Shown in pieces: positions 25,500-34,732 of a stretch of DNA of 64,000 nucleotides (the stretch's first letter is position 1; each line of letters starts with the position of its first letter). The notes below the pieces were generated by a model. The model was not told the origin of the DNA. It saw only the letters and a list, made by a program, of their open reading frames with translations, and ran no database searches. The stretch is from Methanolapillus ohkumae. GTDB taxonomy: Archaea; Halobacteriota; Methanosarcinia; Methanosarcinales; Methanosarcinaceae. A program made the position numbers and the translations under genes. The DNA is taken from the NCBI RefSeq assembly GCF_032594355.1, contig NZ_CP131061.1:1736001-1800000 (forward strand). The letters are read 5' to 3'.

Positions 25500-26846
25500 T
25501 TACTGCAGCCGGCAATATTTTTCATCCGTCCGGCGGTGAATGTATTTTTTCGCGCCGGTTCCGGTGTAGTTGGCAACCACTTGACCGCTGCCGGAGAGGA
25601 TATATTTGTAAATCATCAGGCCTTCCATGCCAACCGGTCCGCGGGAGTGAATTTTGTTGGTACTGATTCCGACTTCCGCTCCTTTTCCGTAGCGAAAACC
25701 ATCCGAGAAACGGGAAGATGCATTGACCATCACGTTTCCGGAGTCGACAAGTCCCGTAAATTTGCCGATTGTCTTTTGATTTTGAGACAAAATGACATCG
25801 GTGTGGTGTGAGCCGTGTCGGTTGATGTGATGAATCGCATTGTCTGCGGAAGAAACAATCTTTATGGAAAGAATCAAATCGTTGTACTCGGAATCCCAAT
25901 CCTTGTCGGACGCTTTCGTAAAAGAAACCCGGCTTCCGGCTTTTTTCATGACTTTTTCAGCGGCGTCATCCAGCCGAAGTTCGACCCCGTTTTGGGCATA
26001 AATTTCCGCCATCGGCGGCAAGAATTTATCGGCGATTTTTTCATGAATGAGAAGTGTCTCTATTGCGTTACAGGCCGCAGGATACTGAATTTTAGAATCC
26101 AGGCACACTTTTTGGGCAAGCACCAGGTCGGCGTCTTCGTCCACATACGCATGGCAAATGCCGCTGGAATGTCCAAGAACCGGAATTCTTGTGTTGTCTT
26201 GAATGTACTTGACAAAATCGTTGGAGCCGCGTGGAATGAGTAAATCGATGTAATTGTCCATGTCCAACATTTTGGCGACATCTTCCCGGCTTTCCGCCAA
26301 GTGGAAAGCCTCTGTGGGGATTTCCGGAACTTTGGAGAGGGCGCGAATCAGTGTGTCAAAAAGAATACGGTTGGAGTTTTTGGCTTCGCTGCCGCCTTTA
26401 AAAATCGTTGCGTTTCCGCTTTTTAAGCACAAAGACATTACTTGCGCAACGACGTCCGGACGCGCTTCAAAAATGACGCCGATAACACCGATTGGGCAGC
26501 TGATTTGGTAAAGTGTGAGCCCTTCGTCTAAAACAACGGTAGAGAGGGTTTTTCCGACCGGATCCTCCAGTTTGGCGACATCGGAAACTCCGCAAACCAT
26601 ATCGTTAAATTTGGCGTCGCTGAGTTTCAGCCGGTCAAAGAGGGACGCTGAAAGAGTTCCGGCCGCTTTTTGTTTTGCCGCCTCTTCCAAATCTTTCTGA
26701 TTGGCGTCTAAGATTTGCTGTTTGCTGTTTAAAAGCTCTTCCGCCATCGCTTTAAGCGCCTTGTTTTTCAAATCCGTGGAAACGGTGGCCAAGTGAACGG
26801 AGGCCTGTTTCGCCAAATAAGCTTTCTCTTCAATTGTGTTTCCCAT
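25500..26846 (-). CDS. proA: Glutamate-5-semialdehyde dehydrogenase (gamma-glutamyl phosphate reductase)
   Basis: 448 residues of the aldehyde dehydrogenase fold. VIFEARPDVVAQVMSLCLKSGNATIFKGGSEA, IPRGSNDFVKYIQDNTRIPVLGHSSGICHAYVDEDAD, then the catalytic Cys in KIQYPAACNAIETLLIH, and the C-terminal FSDGFRYGKGAEVGISTNKIHSRGPVGMEGL are the ProA signatures. The last 15 residues (YIHRRTDEKYCRLQ) extend slightly past the family norm. It is the first gene of the proABC run and its upstream region is the 1-kb AT-rich gap. Confidence 0.95.
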   Translation of the reverse strand: MGNTIEEKAYLAKQASVHLATVSTDLKNKALKAMAEELLNSKQQILDANQKDLEEAAKQKAAGTLSASLFDRLKLSDAKFNDMVCGVSDVAKLEDPVGKTLSTVVLDEGLTLYQISCPIGVIGVIFEARPDVVAQVMSLCLKSGNATIFKGGSEAKNSNRILFDTLIRALSKVPEIPTEAFHLAESREDVAKMLDMDNYIDLLIPRGSNDFVKYIQDNTRIPVLGHSSGICHAYVDEDADLVLAQKVCLDSKIQYPAACNAIETLLIHEKIADKFLPPMAEIYAQNGVELRLDDAAEKVMKKAGSRVSFTKASDKDWDSEYNDLILSIKIVSSADNAIHHINRHGSHHTDVILSQNQKTIGKFTGLVDSGNVMVNASSRFSDGFRYGKGAEVGISTNKIHSRGPVGMEGLMIYKYILSGSGQVVANYTGTGAKKYIHRRTDEKYCRLQ

Positions 26847-27922
26847 AAATAATATCCTGCCGATAACAAAAGCCGGCGGTTGAATAATGAAATTGTAATT
26901 AATGCTGAATAATAAAATAATAAAATATGAGGTGAATGAAAAGCAAATTACATTGCTTTTGAAATGATTTTATTTTTGCTGTGGAGTTGTCTGTGATATA
27001 TAAATAAGTTATGAATCTGAAAAATCATGGAAACGAAAAGCAAAAAAAGATTCCTGAAAAGAGTTTTTGAAATGAAATCAATTTTTTATGACTTTTTGTC
27101 CAAATTAATTGAGTCTTCCGACTTTGCTTTGTAGACAAAAACCCGACAAGAATAACAAGAATATTTATAAGGGAATATATCTATAATATTGTGCTTAATA
27201 ATTAAATAATGAAAAAAATATCGGATAATCATTCATTTTGGATAACGGCTCACAGATTTGCAGCAGTACAAACACATATGCAAAAATAATCCATATTTTT
27301 AATAAATATATATGAGAATTGCTTCAAGAAGCAGCTTGTGCAGAAGACCCCATATAGATTTAAATATATTAACATGATAATAAAAATAGATTAAAGATTT
27401 ATGAGAAGATTTACATAATAAATAATTACATAATTCCCGAAAAATTTAAAAACATTTATAGGGAAAATATCATTAAGGTTCATGTCGCTTTATTATCAAC
27501 AAAAAATTGGAAACGGATGACAGAATATTATTTTATAAAAATTGATGGAACATAAATAGAAGTTGAAGAAGATAATTCCGACAACAGAAAATTTATTTTT
27601 CAAGAATTGATATTATATAATCTAATATAATTCAATATAATTCAATATAATTCAATATAATTCAATATAATTTAAGACAATGTATAATAGATAATCATTT
27701 ACAAAAACCATTCGTGGAAAAAATAAAAAACAATTCAACTAAAAAACCAAAAACGTCCATAAAAAACAAAATCAGTTAATTAAAAACGTCCATTGAAAAC
27801 AAAAACGACTTAAAACCAAAAACAATTAAAACGGCAAAAAAACAAAGATTCGCAAAAACGGAAAATGGAAACAAATGTTTCAATAGAAAATGAGTTAAAA
27901 ATGTAATATGTGGTGGATAAAA
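26847..27922. other. Long AT-rich region without an intact gene
   Basis: About 1.08 kb. It holds the proA promoter side, a possible decayed ORF at about 27375-27630, five copies of TTCAATATAA in tandem near 27625-27675, and A-rich repeats (AAAACGTCCATNAAAAACAA type) at 27750-27850. Nothing else is recognisable as a gene or RNA. The DUF356 promoter is probably in the last 60 bases. Confidence 0.5.
27375..27631 (+). pseudogene. Possible decayed ORF in the 27-kb gap
   Basis: One frame reads KIYIINNYIIPEKFKNIYRE, then NIIKVHVALLSTKNWKRMTE and YYFIKIDGT, hits a TAA, then resumes IEVEEDNSDNRKFIFQELIL before a final TAA. The mixed charged/hydrophobic composition is protein-like in a region otherwise pure A/T repeats, but there is no start codon with a ribosome site. 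I cannot name a family. Confidence 0.25.
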
Positions 27923-28300
27923 ATGAAATCTTTCGCTTTAATTCGAGCAGATGACCCTGACAAAGTAAAAATTGCATTGCATGACTTAGAAACTTACGGG
28001 CACATGCAATTTAGTGACAATCCTAAAAATATCGCAACCAAATATGCCGACCAGATTTTGATGAATGTGATGAGTGTCACACTCAAAAATGAATGTTGTT
28101 CCGCGTCTCTTGTTCAGCTGGACACGCCGCCGGGGGCCGCCATCAGTAATCTGAAAAAGATTCATCCGCCGGCACACATCATTATCATCAGTCCTCGGCA
28201 TGAAAAGGTGTACGACGAACTCATGAACAATTACGACAATTTCCCGGACTTTGACCGAAGATTCACAAACGCCATCAAGCCGCGAAAAGAAGATACGTAA
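27923..28300 (+). CDS. DUF356 family protein
   Basis: 125 residues from the ATG at 27923 (MKSFALIRADDPDKVK), chosen because TGTGGTGGAT lies directly upstream; the ATG at 27908 would overlap that site. The pattern LIRADDPDKVKIAL, then ISNLKKIHPPAHIIIISPRHEKVYDEL fits the DUF356 family of methanogens. The length is usual for the family. The function is unknown. It is convergent with the Toprim protein gene. Confidence 0.65.
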   Translation: MKSFALIRADDPDKVKIALHDLETYGHMQFSDNPKNIATKYADQILMNVMSVTLKNECCSASLVQLDTPPGAAISNLKKIHPPAHIIIISPRHEKVYDELMNNYDNFPDFDRRFTNAIKPRKEDT

Positions 28301-28422
28301 AAAAAAATACAAATATAGAAGTAAAATTAAATCAACTTTTTTTTAATTTTAAGAATTTGTCATGTCCTGTTTTTTAGGTCATGACATTTTTTTTTCAAAA
28401 TTTCAGATTTATCATTTTTCAA

Positions 28423-28866
28423 TTAAAAATCATCCTCTTCCGAATGAAAATGAAATTCCCGACGATATTTTGAAACATATGAATAAAGGCTTTCGACATC
28501 TTTTATTTCTTTTTTGGTATAAAATAATATTTTTTCCCGAATTTCCAAATTGCACGTGACATCCAAATTTTTAAATTGTTCAAACAAACGGGACGCTAAA
28601 ATTCCGCCGCGCCGGTCCCAATCTGTCAAAATGATGACTTCTTTTTTCAATTCGGCAATTTGTTCGCAAAATTTCGCCGTCGGTTGAAATGCGCATGGAA
28701 AAATCAAACCGCCGACTCCTAATTTTTGGAGAGATAAAATATCCCGGCGGCCTTCGACGACAATCACCGAGCGGGAAGAAACTTCTTCGCTTTTCAATCG
28801 AATTAAAAGATCTTCCAGCGCCAAAAGTGACTCTTTTTTTCGAATCGATTCGGAATCTAAAGACAT
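28423..28866 (-). CDS. Toprim domain protein of the UPF0292 type
   Basis: 147 residues from the ATG at 28866; AGGGA is 9 bases upstream, while the ATG at 28875 is too close to it. RSVIVVEGRRDILSLQKLGVGG gives the Toprim catalytic Glu, and VIILTDWDRRGGILASRLFEQF gives the DxD-like metal site. Small archaeal Toprim proteins of this size (COG1658/UPF0292) are thought to act in nucleic acid processing, but no substrate is known. The tail HFHSEEDDF is acidic. The gene is monocistronic. Confidence 0.78.
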   Translation of the reverse strand: MSLDSESIRKKESLLALEDLLIRLKSEEVSSRSVIVVEGRRDILSLQKLGVGGLIFPCAFQPTAKFCEQIAELKKEVIILTDWDRRGGILASRLFEQFKNLDVTCNLEIREKILFYTKKEIKDVESLYSYVSKYRREFHFHSEEDDF

Positions 28867-29104
28867 AATTTTCATTCCCTGACGAATAAATACACAAATG
28901 AATGCACATCGGAAAAGTATTACAGTATCGTATTTATATTAAGACCCACACAACTCATTGAAATTTCACATTATTCAAAAATAAAACAAAAAATCAAAAT
29001 AAAATTTAACAAAATTAGACAAAAATCAAATAAAATTAGCAAAATTACACAATATAATTAACCAAAATTAAATCAAATTACCAAAGAAATCTCGGAGAAA
29101 TGGA

Positions 29105-30334
29105 ATGCAAATTTATGATTATAAAGTGGTGAAGATCAACGCCGAAATTATTTCCGGAAAAGTTGTTTTTAATGCGATCGGCCCTCTTTCTTTAGCCGCC
29201 AAGCCGGTGATTGACCGGATTAACAAAGTTTTCCAAGAAGAAAAACCGATTTCCGTGACGGAAGATAAAATTATTTTTTCGACCTGGATTCCGCCGATTC
29301 CCGGACCTGTTTTTAGCCGTATGATTCATTCTCAAATTAATTTTTCCCTTTTCAAAAAAAGAATACCCGATCAATTTTCAATCGGCGTGACGCCCCGCTG
29401 TCCGAACAAATGTATTCACTGCGGTGCCGCCGACATGATGCAGCCCAACAAAGAAATGACATTTGAACAGGTAACCGGCGCAATTTCGCAGGCGCTCGAT
29501 ATGGGAACATATTTGGTGACTCTGGATGGCGGCGAGCCGATGCTTCGAAAAGACTTGCCGGAAATTGTTGCAGCAATTGACAAAGATCGGACGACCGTTT
29601 CCATGTTCACCTCAGGATTTCGTCTCAATGAAGAACGGGCAAAAGCACTTGCGGATGCGGGCCTGAATTCCGTAAAGATCAGTTTTGACAGCGCGGACCC
29701 GGAAGTTCATGACCGTTTCCGCGGACGAAAAGGTGCCTTTGAAGACGCCATTGCCGCTGTGAAAAACGCGAAAGCCGCCGGCATCATGACCGACATGTAC
29801 CTGACCATTTCTCCGTACAATATCGACAACTTGGAAGAGTTATACGCACTTGCGACCGAACTTGAAATGGACGAAATGTCCATGACCGGAATCATTGCGG
29901 TCGGCAATTGGAAAAATCATGAAGATGAAGTCATCACGCGTGTCGATGCCAAGCGTCTGGAAGAATTCCATAAAAGAATTAATTCAACACCGGGCGGACC
30001 ACGCGTTTCCGCGCTGCCGTATCTGTTGGGTCCGGACATGTTTGGTTGCTTTGCCGGAAGCCGCTGGATGCATGTCGCGTCCACCGGAGATGTTTTACCG
30101 TGCCCGTACACCCCCCTTTCTTTTGGAAATGTCACCCAAGAACCGCTGGCGGAAATTTGGGAAAATATCGGAAAATTCCCCGCCTACAAAAAACAATCCA
30201 TGGTCTGCCTCATGCGTGACAAAGAATTCCGGTCCAAATACATCCACACCATTCCGGAAGGCGCCAAACTTCCGTATTATGTCGGTCCGAAAAATAAAGA
30301 AAAAGATGCGGAAAAAGTAAAAGAAAAAAATTAA
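29105..30334 (+). CDS. Radical SAM/SPASM domain protein
   Basis: 409 residues. The first 95 residues are a beta-rich N-terminal section with a possible membrane-near stretch (IIFSTWIPPIPGPVFSRMI). The radical SAM core starts at GVTPRCPNKCIHCGAADM (CxxxCxxC), followed by VTLDGGEPMLRKDLPEIV and VKISFDSADPEVHDRFRGRKGAF. A C-terminal SPASM-like region (GCFAGSRWMHVASTGDVLPCPYTPLSFGNV ... MVCLMRD) has further Cys for extra clusters. Such proteins modify peptides or make haem-type and other cofactors. No precursor peptide gene is visible next to it, so the substrate is open. The ATG follows TCGGAGAAATGGA. Confidence 0.8.
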   Translation: MQIYDYKVVKINAEIISGKVVFNAIGPLSLAAKPVIDRINKVFQEEKPISVTEDKIIFSTWIPPIPGPVFSRMIHSQINFSLFKKRIPDQFSIGVTPRCPNKCIHCGAADMMQPNKEMTFEQVTGAISQALDMGTYLVTLDGGEPMLRKDLPEIVAAIDKDRTTVSMFTSGFRLNEERAKALADAGLNSVKISFDSADPEVHDRFRGRKGAFEDAIAAVKNAKAAGIMTDMYLTISPYNIDNLEELYALATELEMDEMSMTGIIAVGNWKNHEDEVITRVDAKRLEEFHKRINSTPGGPRVSALPYLLGPDMFGCFAGSRWMHVASTGDVLPCPYTPLSFGNVTQEPLAEIWENIGKFPAYKKQSMVCLMRDKEFRSKYIHTIPEGAKLPYYVGPKNKEKDAEKVKEKN

Positions 30335-30361
30335 AAATAATTTCCCGTTTTTGGTTTTTAA

Positions 30362-30430
30362 AAAACCGTACCCCGGTTTTGTTGAATTCATTCAAATGCG
30401 CCGCCATAACGCGCGCATGACGCCACCCGA
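30362..30430 (-). repeat. Dispersed 3' element, copy 5
   Basis: On the minus strand: GGTGGCGTCATGCGCGCGTT then ATGGCGGCGCATTTGAATGA, ending CAACAAAACCGGGGTACGG with a T-run. It follows the srp19 stop by 42 bases in the same orientation. Confidence 0.7.
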
Positions 30431-30471
30431 AAAATAAAAAATGATAAAATAAAAAAGTGACGCCGGAAAAA

Positions 30472-30765
30472 TTATTCTCCGCGCGCTTTTTTAATTTGGG
30501 CCGCGATTTGCCGAACCGCCGCCGTTTTGGGCTGTGTGTTTGAAATCAGTAATCGGCCGCTGTTTTCCCACCAGGAACGCGGGTAGGATTTATCCGATTC
30601 CAATTCCGGCTCCAATCCTAATTTTTGAGCGGCTTTTAAAATTTCATCAATCTGCGGCTCTTGGATGGCACTTTTTTTAGAAATAATTCTTCCGTCCGCC
30701 CGTGTTTTTGACCGGTCCAAACTGACGGGCCAAATAACTAATTTGCCTCTGTCCTTCATCATCAT
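30472..30765 (-). CDS. srp19: Signal recognition particle 19 kDa protein
   Basis: 97 residues: KLVIWPVSLDRSKTRADGRIISKKSAIQEPQIDEILKAAQKLGLEPELESDKSYPRSWWENSGRLLI is the complete archaeal SRP19 fold, with the tip loop and the RNA-binding RSWW motif. It binds 7S RNA and prepares it for SRP54. The N-terminal Met triplet makes the exact start uncertain by two codons. The TIM-barrel protein gene lies 65 bases downstream of its promoter side but is not functionally linked. Confidence 0.93.
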   Translation of the reverse strand: MMMKDRGKLVIWPVSLDRSKTRADGRIISKKSAIQEPQIDEILKAAQKLGLEPELESDKSYPRSWWENSGRLLISNTQPKTAAVRQIAAQIKKARGE

Positions 30766-30830
30766 GATTATCCCGCCTGAAATTTAATTAATGATACGAT
30801 AATATAAGATAAATAAAGATGCGAATGATA

Positions 30831-31640
30831 TTAAATAAACGCTTTTGACACATATTCTTTTCCTAAAGGGATTTCATCCGTCGAAAATAATTCAAAATTA
30901 AAAATCCCATCGAAGCGGCCCAAATTTTTTAAAACGGAATAGTCAATAATTCCCTGTCCCGGACATAAATGTTCGTCCCCATTGTATTGTCCGGTGTTTC
31001 GGCCATGATTGTCATGAACATGAACATGAACAACATCCGGTGAAACCGTTTTTACGAATTCGGCTAATTTTTTTTGGTCTCCGCCGCATGTCAGATTCGC
31101 GTGACCGATATCTAAAACGGCACCCAGGTATTCGGAGTCCACCGCTTTGACAGCCGACATCAGTTCTTCCGCGTCGCAACATAAATTAAGTGGATCTGTT
31201 TTTTCCTTGTTTTCAAGACCCAAAAGAACGCCGGCATCTTCGGCATACTTGGCCAAGAGTCTTAAATTATGAACCATGCGCCAAAATGATTTTTTGGGAG
31301 CGTCTGTGATTCTTCCCGGGTGGAGAACCAAAACATCGCCACCCGCCAGTGCCGTAATATCAATGGCTTCCGTTAACAATCGAAGGTCAGCGCCATTTAA
31401 GTCGGACATGTCCACCGACAAATCCGGCGGATATTCTCCGGAAAAATCCGGGAAATACGGCGCGTGCGCCGTACATAAAAGATCGTAGGAAAAAAATTCG
31501 TCTAAAAACAAATTCAGACGGTCCTTTTGAAGAACCCGCCCGGAATAAAGATTCATTTTCGGAATGTAAAGTTCAATCGAATCAACCAAGACATTCAAAT
31601 CGGAAAGAGAACCCGCAAAAGTAGAAGCACCGAATTTCAT
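30831..31640 (-). CDS. Xylose isomerase-like TIM-barrel protein (AP endonuclease 2 family)
   Basis: 269 residues. The pattern is MKFGASTFAGSLSDL at the first strand, LCTAHAPYFPDFSG, VLVLHPGRITDAPKKSFWRMVHNLRLLAKYAEDAGVLLGLENKE (metal-binding His and Glu), LGAVLDIGHANLTCGGD and VVHVHVHDNHGRNTGQYNGDEHLCPGQGIIDYSVL. These are the metal ligands of the sugar-phosphate isomerase/endonuclease IV-like family. The substrate is unknown. It is divergent from the mtr operon, with about 210 bases between. Confidence 0.8.
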   Translation of the reverse strand: MKFGASTFAGSLSDLNVLVDSIELYIPKMNLYSGRVLQKDRLNLFLDEFFSYDLLCTAHAPYFPDFSGEYPPDLSVDMSDLNGADLRLLTEAIDITALAGGDVLVLHPGRITDAPKKSFWRMVHNLRLLAKYAEDAGVLLGLENKEKTDPLNLCCDAEELMSAVKAVDSEYLGAVLDIGHANLTCGGDQKKLAEFVKTVSPDVVHVHVHDNHGRNTGQYNGDEHLCPGQGIIDYSVLKNLGRFDGIFNFELFSTDEIPLGKEYVSKAFI

Positions 31641-31852
31641 GCAGGCAACAAGGACACAAAAGGATTAAATCCTTTTGTTTTTGAGAAAGTTAAAAATAAA
31701 AAAACCTGTTAATTTTTATAAAAATTATTTTTCCTCTTTTGTTCATAAAGTTTTTAAAAGGATATGCCTTGTTCATAGAAAAACCGGCAATTTAACGAAA
31801 TTATTCGGCAATGCCCTTCGAATTGACCGGATTTTTAAAAAAGAGGATACAA

Positions 31853-32764
31853 ATGGACCCGTTTATCGGACTTGGCGTTTTGGCAATTATCGGCGCAGCG
31901 GCTGCTATCGCCGGCTGGTCCGAGGATTTGGAATCGGACGTCGGCTCACAAAGTAACCCAAATTCGCAAGTACAGCTGGCCCCTCAGATGGGATATCCGC
32001 ACCGCTTATTTAACAAAGCCATTTCCGGAGAACCGCTTTCAAATGCCATGATGTGTACAGTTGGTGCTGTCATGGCGGTGATTTTCATGAACGTTCTCGG
32101 ATTTACGGCCGTATTTTCCATTGCAGGCGGTGCTTTTGTTGCCGCGATGGTTCATGGCATGCTTTCCACCACGTCTTTTATGGGACGAATCGCCAGCCAA
32201 AAACGATTTAAACAACCCTTTTACAAAGACATTTGGCGGTCCCATCTGCCGGTTATTATGTCATACGCTTTTTTAACCACTGTTTTTGTCCTCATTATTT
32301 CCTACTTGATGATCGTTTACTTAAAAACACCGATTCCGCTGCCGATCATTGCACTGATTCTCGGCATTTCCGCCGGCTCCATCGGGTCATCCATCGGCGA
32401 TATTCATTACGGCGCGGAAAGATTATTCCAAAATATGGAATTCGGTGCCGGTGTGAATGCCTCTTATTCCGGAAACATTGTCCGAAAAGCAGAATCCGGC
32501 GTTCGAACCGGATTTGACAATGTTTGGTTCTGCTCCAAATTCGGCGGACCGGCCACCGGACTCACCTTTTCCATAGTTCTTTTTACAACTTCGTGGATCA
32601 TTCTTGTGTTTTCTCCGGAATATGGAAACCTGATCGGATGGCTCGGGGTTGGGACCGGACTTCTCATAACGATTTTTTTGTTTGCGGCCAACCGGATTTT
32701 GGAAAAAGCCGCCCGCAAAAAATACGGACCTTACCGGGAAGATAAAACGGAGGTTACCGAATGA
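31853..32764 (+). CDS. mtrE: Tetrahydromethanopterin S-methyltransferase subunit E
   Basis: 303 residues from the ATG at 31853 (MDPFIGLGVLAIIGAAAA), which follows GAGGAT; an upstream in-frame ATG at 31811 has no ribosome site. MtrE is one of the large membrane subunits (about 6 segments here) that form the Na+-translocating part of Mtr. DVGSQSNPNSQVQLAPQMGYPHRLFNKAISGEPL and ISAGSIGSSIGDIHYGAERLFQ are highly conserved blocks. It begins the canonical order mtrEDCBAFGH. Its stop overlaps the mtrD start by 4 bases. Confidence 0.95.
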   Translation: MDPFIGLGVLAIIGAAAAIAGWSEDLESDVGSQSNPNSQVQLAPQMGYPHRLFNKAISGEPLSNAMMCTVGAVMAVIFMNVLGFTAVFSIAGGAFVAAMVHGMLSTTSFMGRIASQKRFKQPFYKDIWRSHLPVIMSYAFLTTVFVLIISYLMIVYLKTPIPLPIIALILGISAGSIGSSIGDIHYGAERLFQNMEFGAGVNASYSGNIVRKAESGVRTGFDNVWFCSKFGGPATGLTFSIVLFTTSWIILVFSPEYGNLIGWLGVGTGLLITIFLFAANRILEKAARKKYGPYREDKTEVTE

Positions 32765-33528
32765 TTGCCACGGAAATTGGATACGTGTATTATCTCATCG
32801 ATGATTTTTTCGAACTTTTGTGGCCGGTAATCTTTATTGCAGCCGGCGGCGTTTTAATTTCACTCAGTGTTCATTTCATTCCGGTCGGCGGCGCGCCGGC
32901 CGCAATGGCACAAGCCACCGGAGTCGGAACCGGAACCACACAGCTTGCGGCAGGCGCCGGACTGACCGGACTATTGATTGCGGCTGCCGTCTCCCTTCAA
33001 ACCCATGATTTCGGACTGGTTTTATTTTTAGGCGCGATCGGGTCAACAATTATGATCGCTGTGGTGATGCTGATGGCAAACACGGTTTACATTTATGGTG
33101 TCGGCTGTCCGCCGGCTTCCGGAAAATCGGCAAAGGATCCCATTACCAAAGACCGACAAGATATTTACGTGTCCAAAGGAACGGAAGGGCATGGTATCCC
33201 AACCGTTTGCTTTATCAGCGGTCTTATCGGCGGATTTTTAGGCGGTTTGGGTGGGTCGCTCATTTTTGAAATCCTATTTACGTTATGCGGCGGAATGTTA
33301 GTTTTGCCGGTGACGGCCGCCTCTGTTGCCATCATGTTGTCCATCGCCTTATTTTTCATCAACGCGGTCATTGCGTCCTACAACATTTCCGGAACCATTG
33401 AAGGATTTCACGACCCGAAATTCAAAAAATGGAAAAAAGCCGCCTTGGTTTCCGCCATTATGACATTTGTTTTTGGCTTTTTGTGTGTTCTGGTCATTCA
33501 ATTTATCGGAGGGGGAATATGGTTTTAA
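32761..33528 (+). CDS. mtrD: Tetrahydromethanopterin S-methyltransferase subunit D
   Basis: 255 residues, about six membrane segments. GGAPAAMAQATGVGTGTTQLAAGAGLTGLLIAAAV and NTVYIYGVGCPPASGKSAKDPITKDRQDIYVSKGTEGHGIPTVCFISGLIGG are typical of MtrD. It forms part of the membrane module that couples methyl transfer to Na+ export. An ATGA overlap with mtrE and a 10-base overlap with mtrC make a tightly coupled operon. Confidence 0.95.
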   Translation: MIATEIGYVYYLIDDFFELLWPVIFIAAGGVLISLSVHFIPVGGAPAAMAQATGVGTGTTQLAAGAGLTGLLIAAAVSLQTHDFGLVLFLGAIGSTIMIAVVMLMANTVYIYGVGCPPASGKSAKDPITKDRQDIYVSKGTEGHGIPTVCFISGLIGGFLGGLGGSLIFEILFTLCGGMLVLPVTAASVAIMLSIALFFINAVIASYNISGTIEGFHDPKFKKWKKAALVSAIMTFVFGFLCVLVIQFIGGGIWF

Positions 33529-34418
33529 TGAGTTTTGGAACGGTTCAAACCGTCCAAGTGGCACCTTCTGAAAAAGATTCGAAAAAAACTAAAAAGATTC
33601 CGCCAAAAAAAATTTCTTCCCAAAAAACCGTTGCCCTCCTTGGAATTTTGGGAGCGTTTGCCGGAATTATTTTGCCGGCCGTCTTGCCCCGAATTATTTT
33701 GGAAATTACCGGCGGAAACACATACATTCCCCCCGTCGCATTTTCATTTTTGGCCGGAATCGGTATGGTTTGCGCGCTGGTGTGGGCGGCGGGCGCTGTC
33801 CGGCGGGTCGCAAAATACGGACTTGGAACAGGTGTTCCGTCGATTGGTATGTACGGCGCCGGAATGAGCATGATTATTGCGCTTTTTGCGCTGTCTCTTC
33901 ACACTTTGTGGGGAGCGGTGATCGGATTTGTTCTGGCTGCCGTTACCGGCTGGACCGGTGGATGGCTGGTCAATCATGTCATCGGCATGAAAATACCGGC
34001 GATGGAAACCCGGATGGCGGAGATTACAGCCGGAAGTATGCTGGCCTTTTACGCCTCTTTTATTCTCATCTTCGGAAGTGCGGAAACGATCGATATGCTC
34101 AATTATTTGACCGGCGGGATCATCGCCCTCGGATTTATCGGATGCGCGCTGGTTATTTTCCATTCCTACAATGCCGGTCTTGGACCGGACGAAATGCCGG
34201 ACCGGACCCGGATGCTGACAATTTTGGATGGGTTTATGCTGATGCTGGTTTTTGGAATTGTATCTTTTATGTCCAAAAGTTTGACCGGACCCCTCGTCAC
34301 AATCTTTATGTCAATTGTTTTCATAGGAATGTCATATCATCAATATTGGGCTTACGTCAAACGGGACGCCTACTCAATCAAAGAAGCCGGACTGCTTCCG
34401 GCCGAGGAGGAGTTATAA
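33519..34418 (+). CDS. mtrC: Tetrahydromethanopterin S-methyltransferase subunit C
   Basis: 299 residues from the ATG at 33519 (MVLMSFGTVQTVQV), preceded by GGAGGGGG; it overlaps the end of mtrD. An upstream in-frame ATG at 33429 would read through mtrD and is rejected. The N-terminal 45 residues are Lys-rich (KDSKKTKKIPPKKIS). Then come about seven or eight hydrophobic segments with GVPSIGMYGAGMSMIIALFALSLHTLWGA and the conserved IPAMETRMAEITAGSMLA loop. It forms the membrane core with MtrD and MtrE. Confidence 0.94.
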   Translation: MVLMSFGTVQTVQVAPSEKDSKKTKKIPPKKISSQKTVALLGILGAFAGIILPAVLPRIILEITGGNTYIPPVAFSFLAGIGMVCALVWAAGAVRRVAKYGLGTGVPSIGMYGAGMSMIIALFALSLHTLWGAVIGFVLAAVTGWTGGWLVNHVIGMKIPAMETRMAEITAGSMLAFYASFILIFGSAETIDMLNYLTGGIIALGFIGCALVIFHSYNAGLGPDEMPDRTRMLTILDGFMLMLVFGIVSFMSKSLTGPLVTIFMSIVFIGMSYHQYWAYVKRDAYSIKEAGLLPAEEEL

Positions 34419-34419
34419 C

Positions 34420-34731
34420 TTGAAAATTCAAATTTCACCGGAAACGGAACTGGTCATGGACCCGCTCACATCTGTCATTTCCAAACAAAAGCCGACGGCT
34501 CAACACCGCTCCATGATTGCGCTGATTAAAAAACTGGATGAAGCGGAACGTGCGGTGGATGGACTTGTGGATGCGCTGGCCCCGGATAAGCCGCTCCTCA
34601 ATTCTTGGCGCGGCCGGGAAAAAACATCATTTGGCGCCGGATTTATTACGAATATATTTTATGGAATGATTGCCGGTCTGATTGTTGCCGGTATTTTTTT
34701 AATCGCGATTTATTTGGCAGGAGGCGTCTGA
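34420..34731 (+). CDS. mtrB: Tetrahydromethanopterin S-methyltransferase subunit B
   Basis: 103 residues. The start is a TTG at 34420, one base after the mtrC stop, with GAGGAG just upstream; no ATG is better placed. The N-terminal region ISPETELVMDPLTSVISKQKP is cytoplasmic and the C-terminus ends in one hydrophobic helix (FYGMIAGLIVAGIFLIAIYL). MtrB is a small single-helix subunit of the Mtr complex. It lies in the usual place between mtrC and mtrA. Confidence 0.92.
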   Translation: MKIQISPETELVMDPLTSVISKQKPTAQHRSMIALIKKLDEAERAVDGLVDALAPDKPLLNSWRGREKTSFGAGFITNIFYGMIAGLIVAGIFLIAIYLAGGV

Positions 34732-34732
34732 G

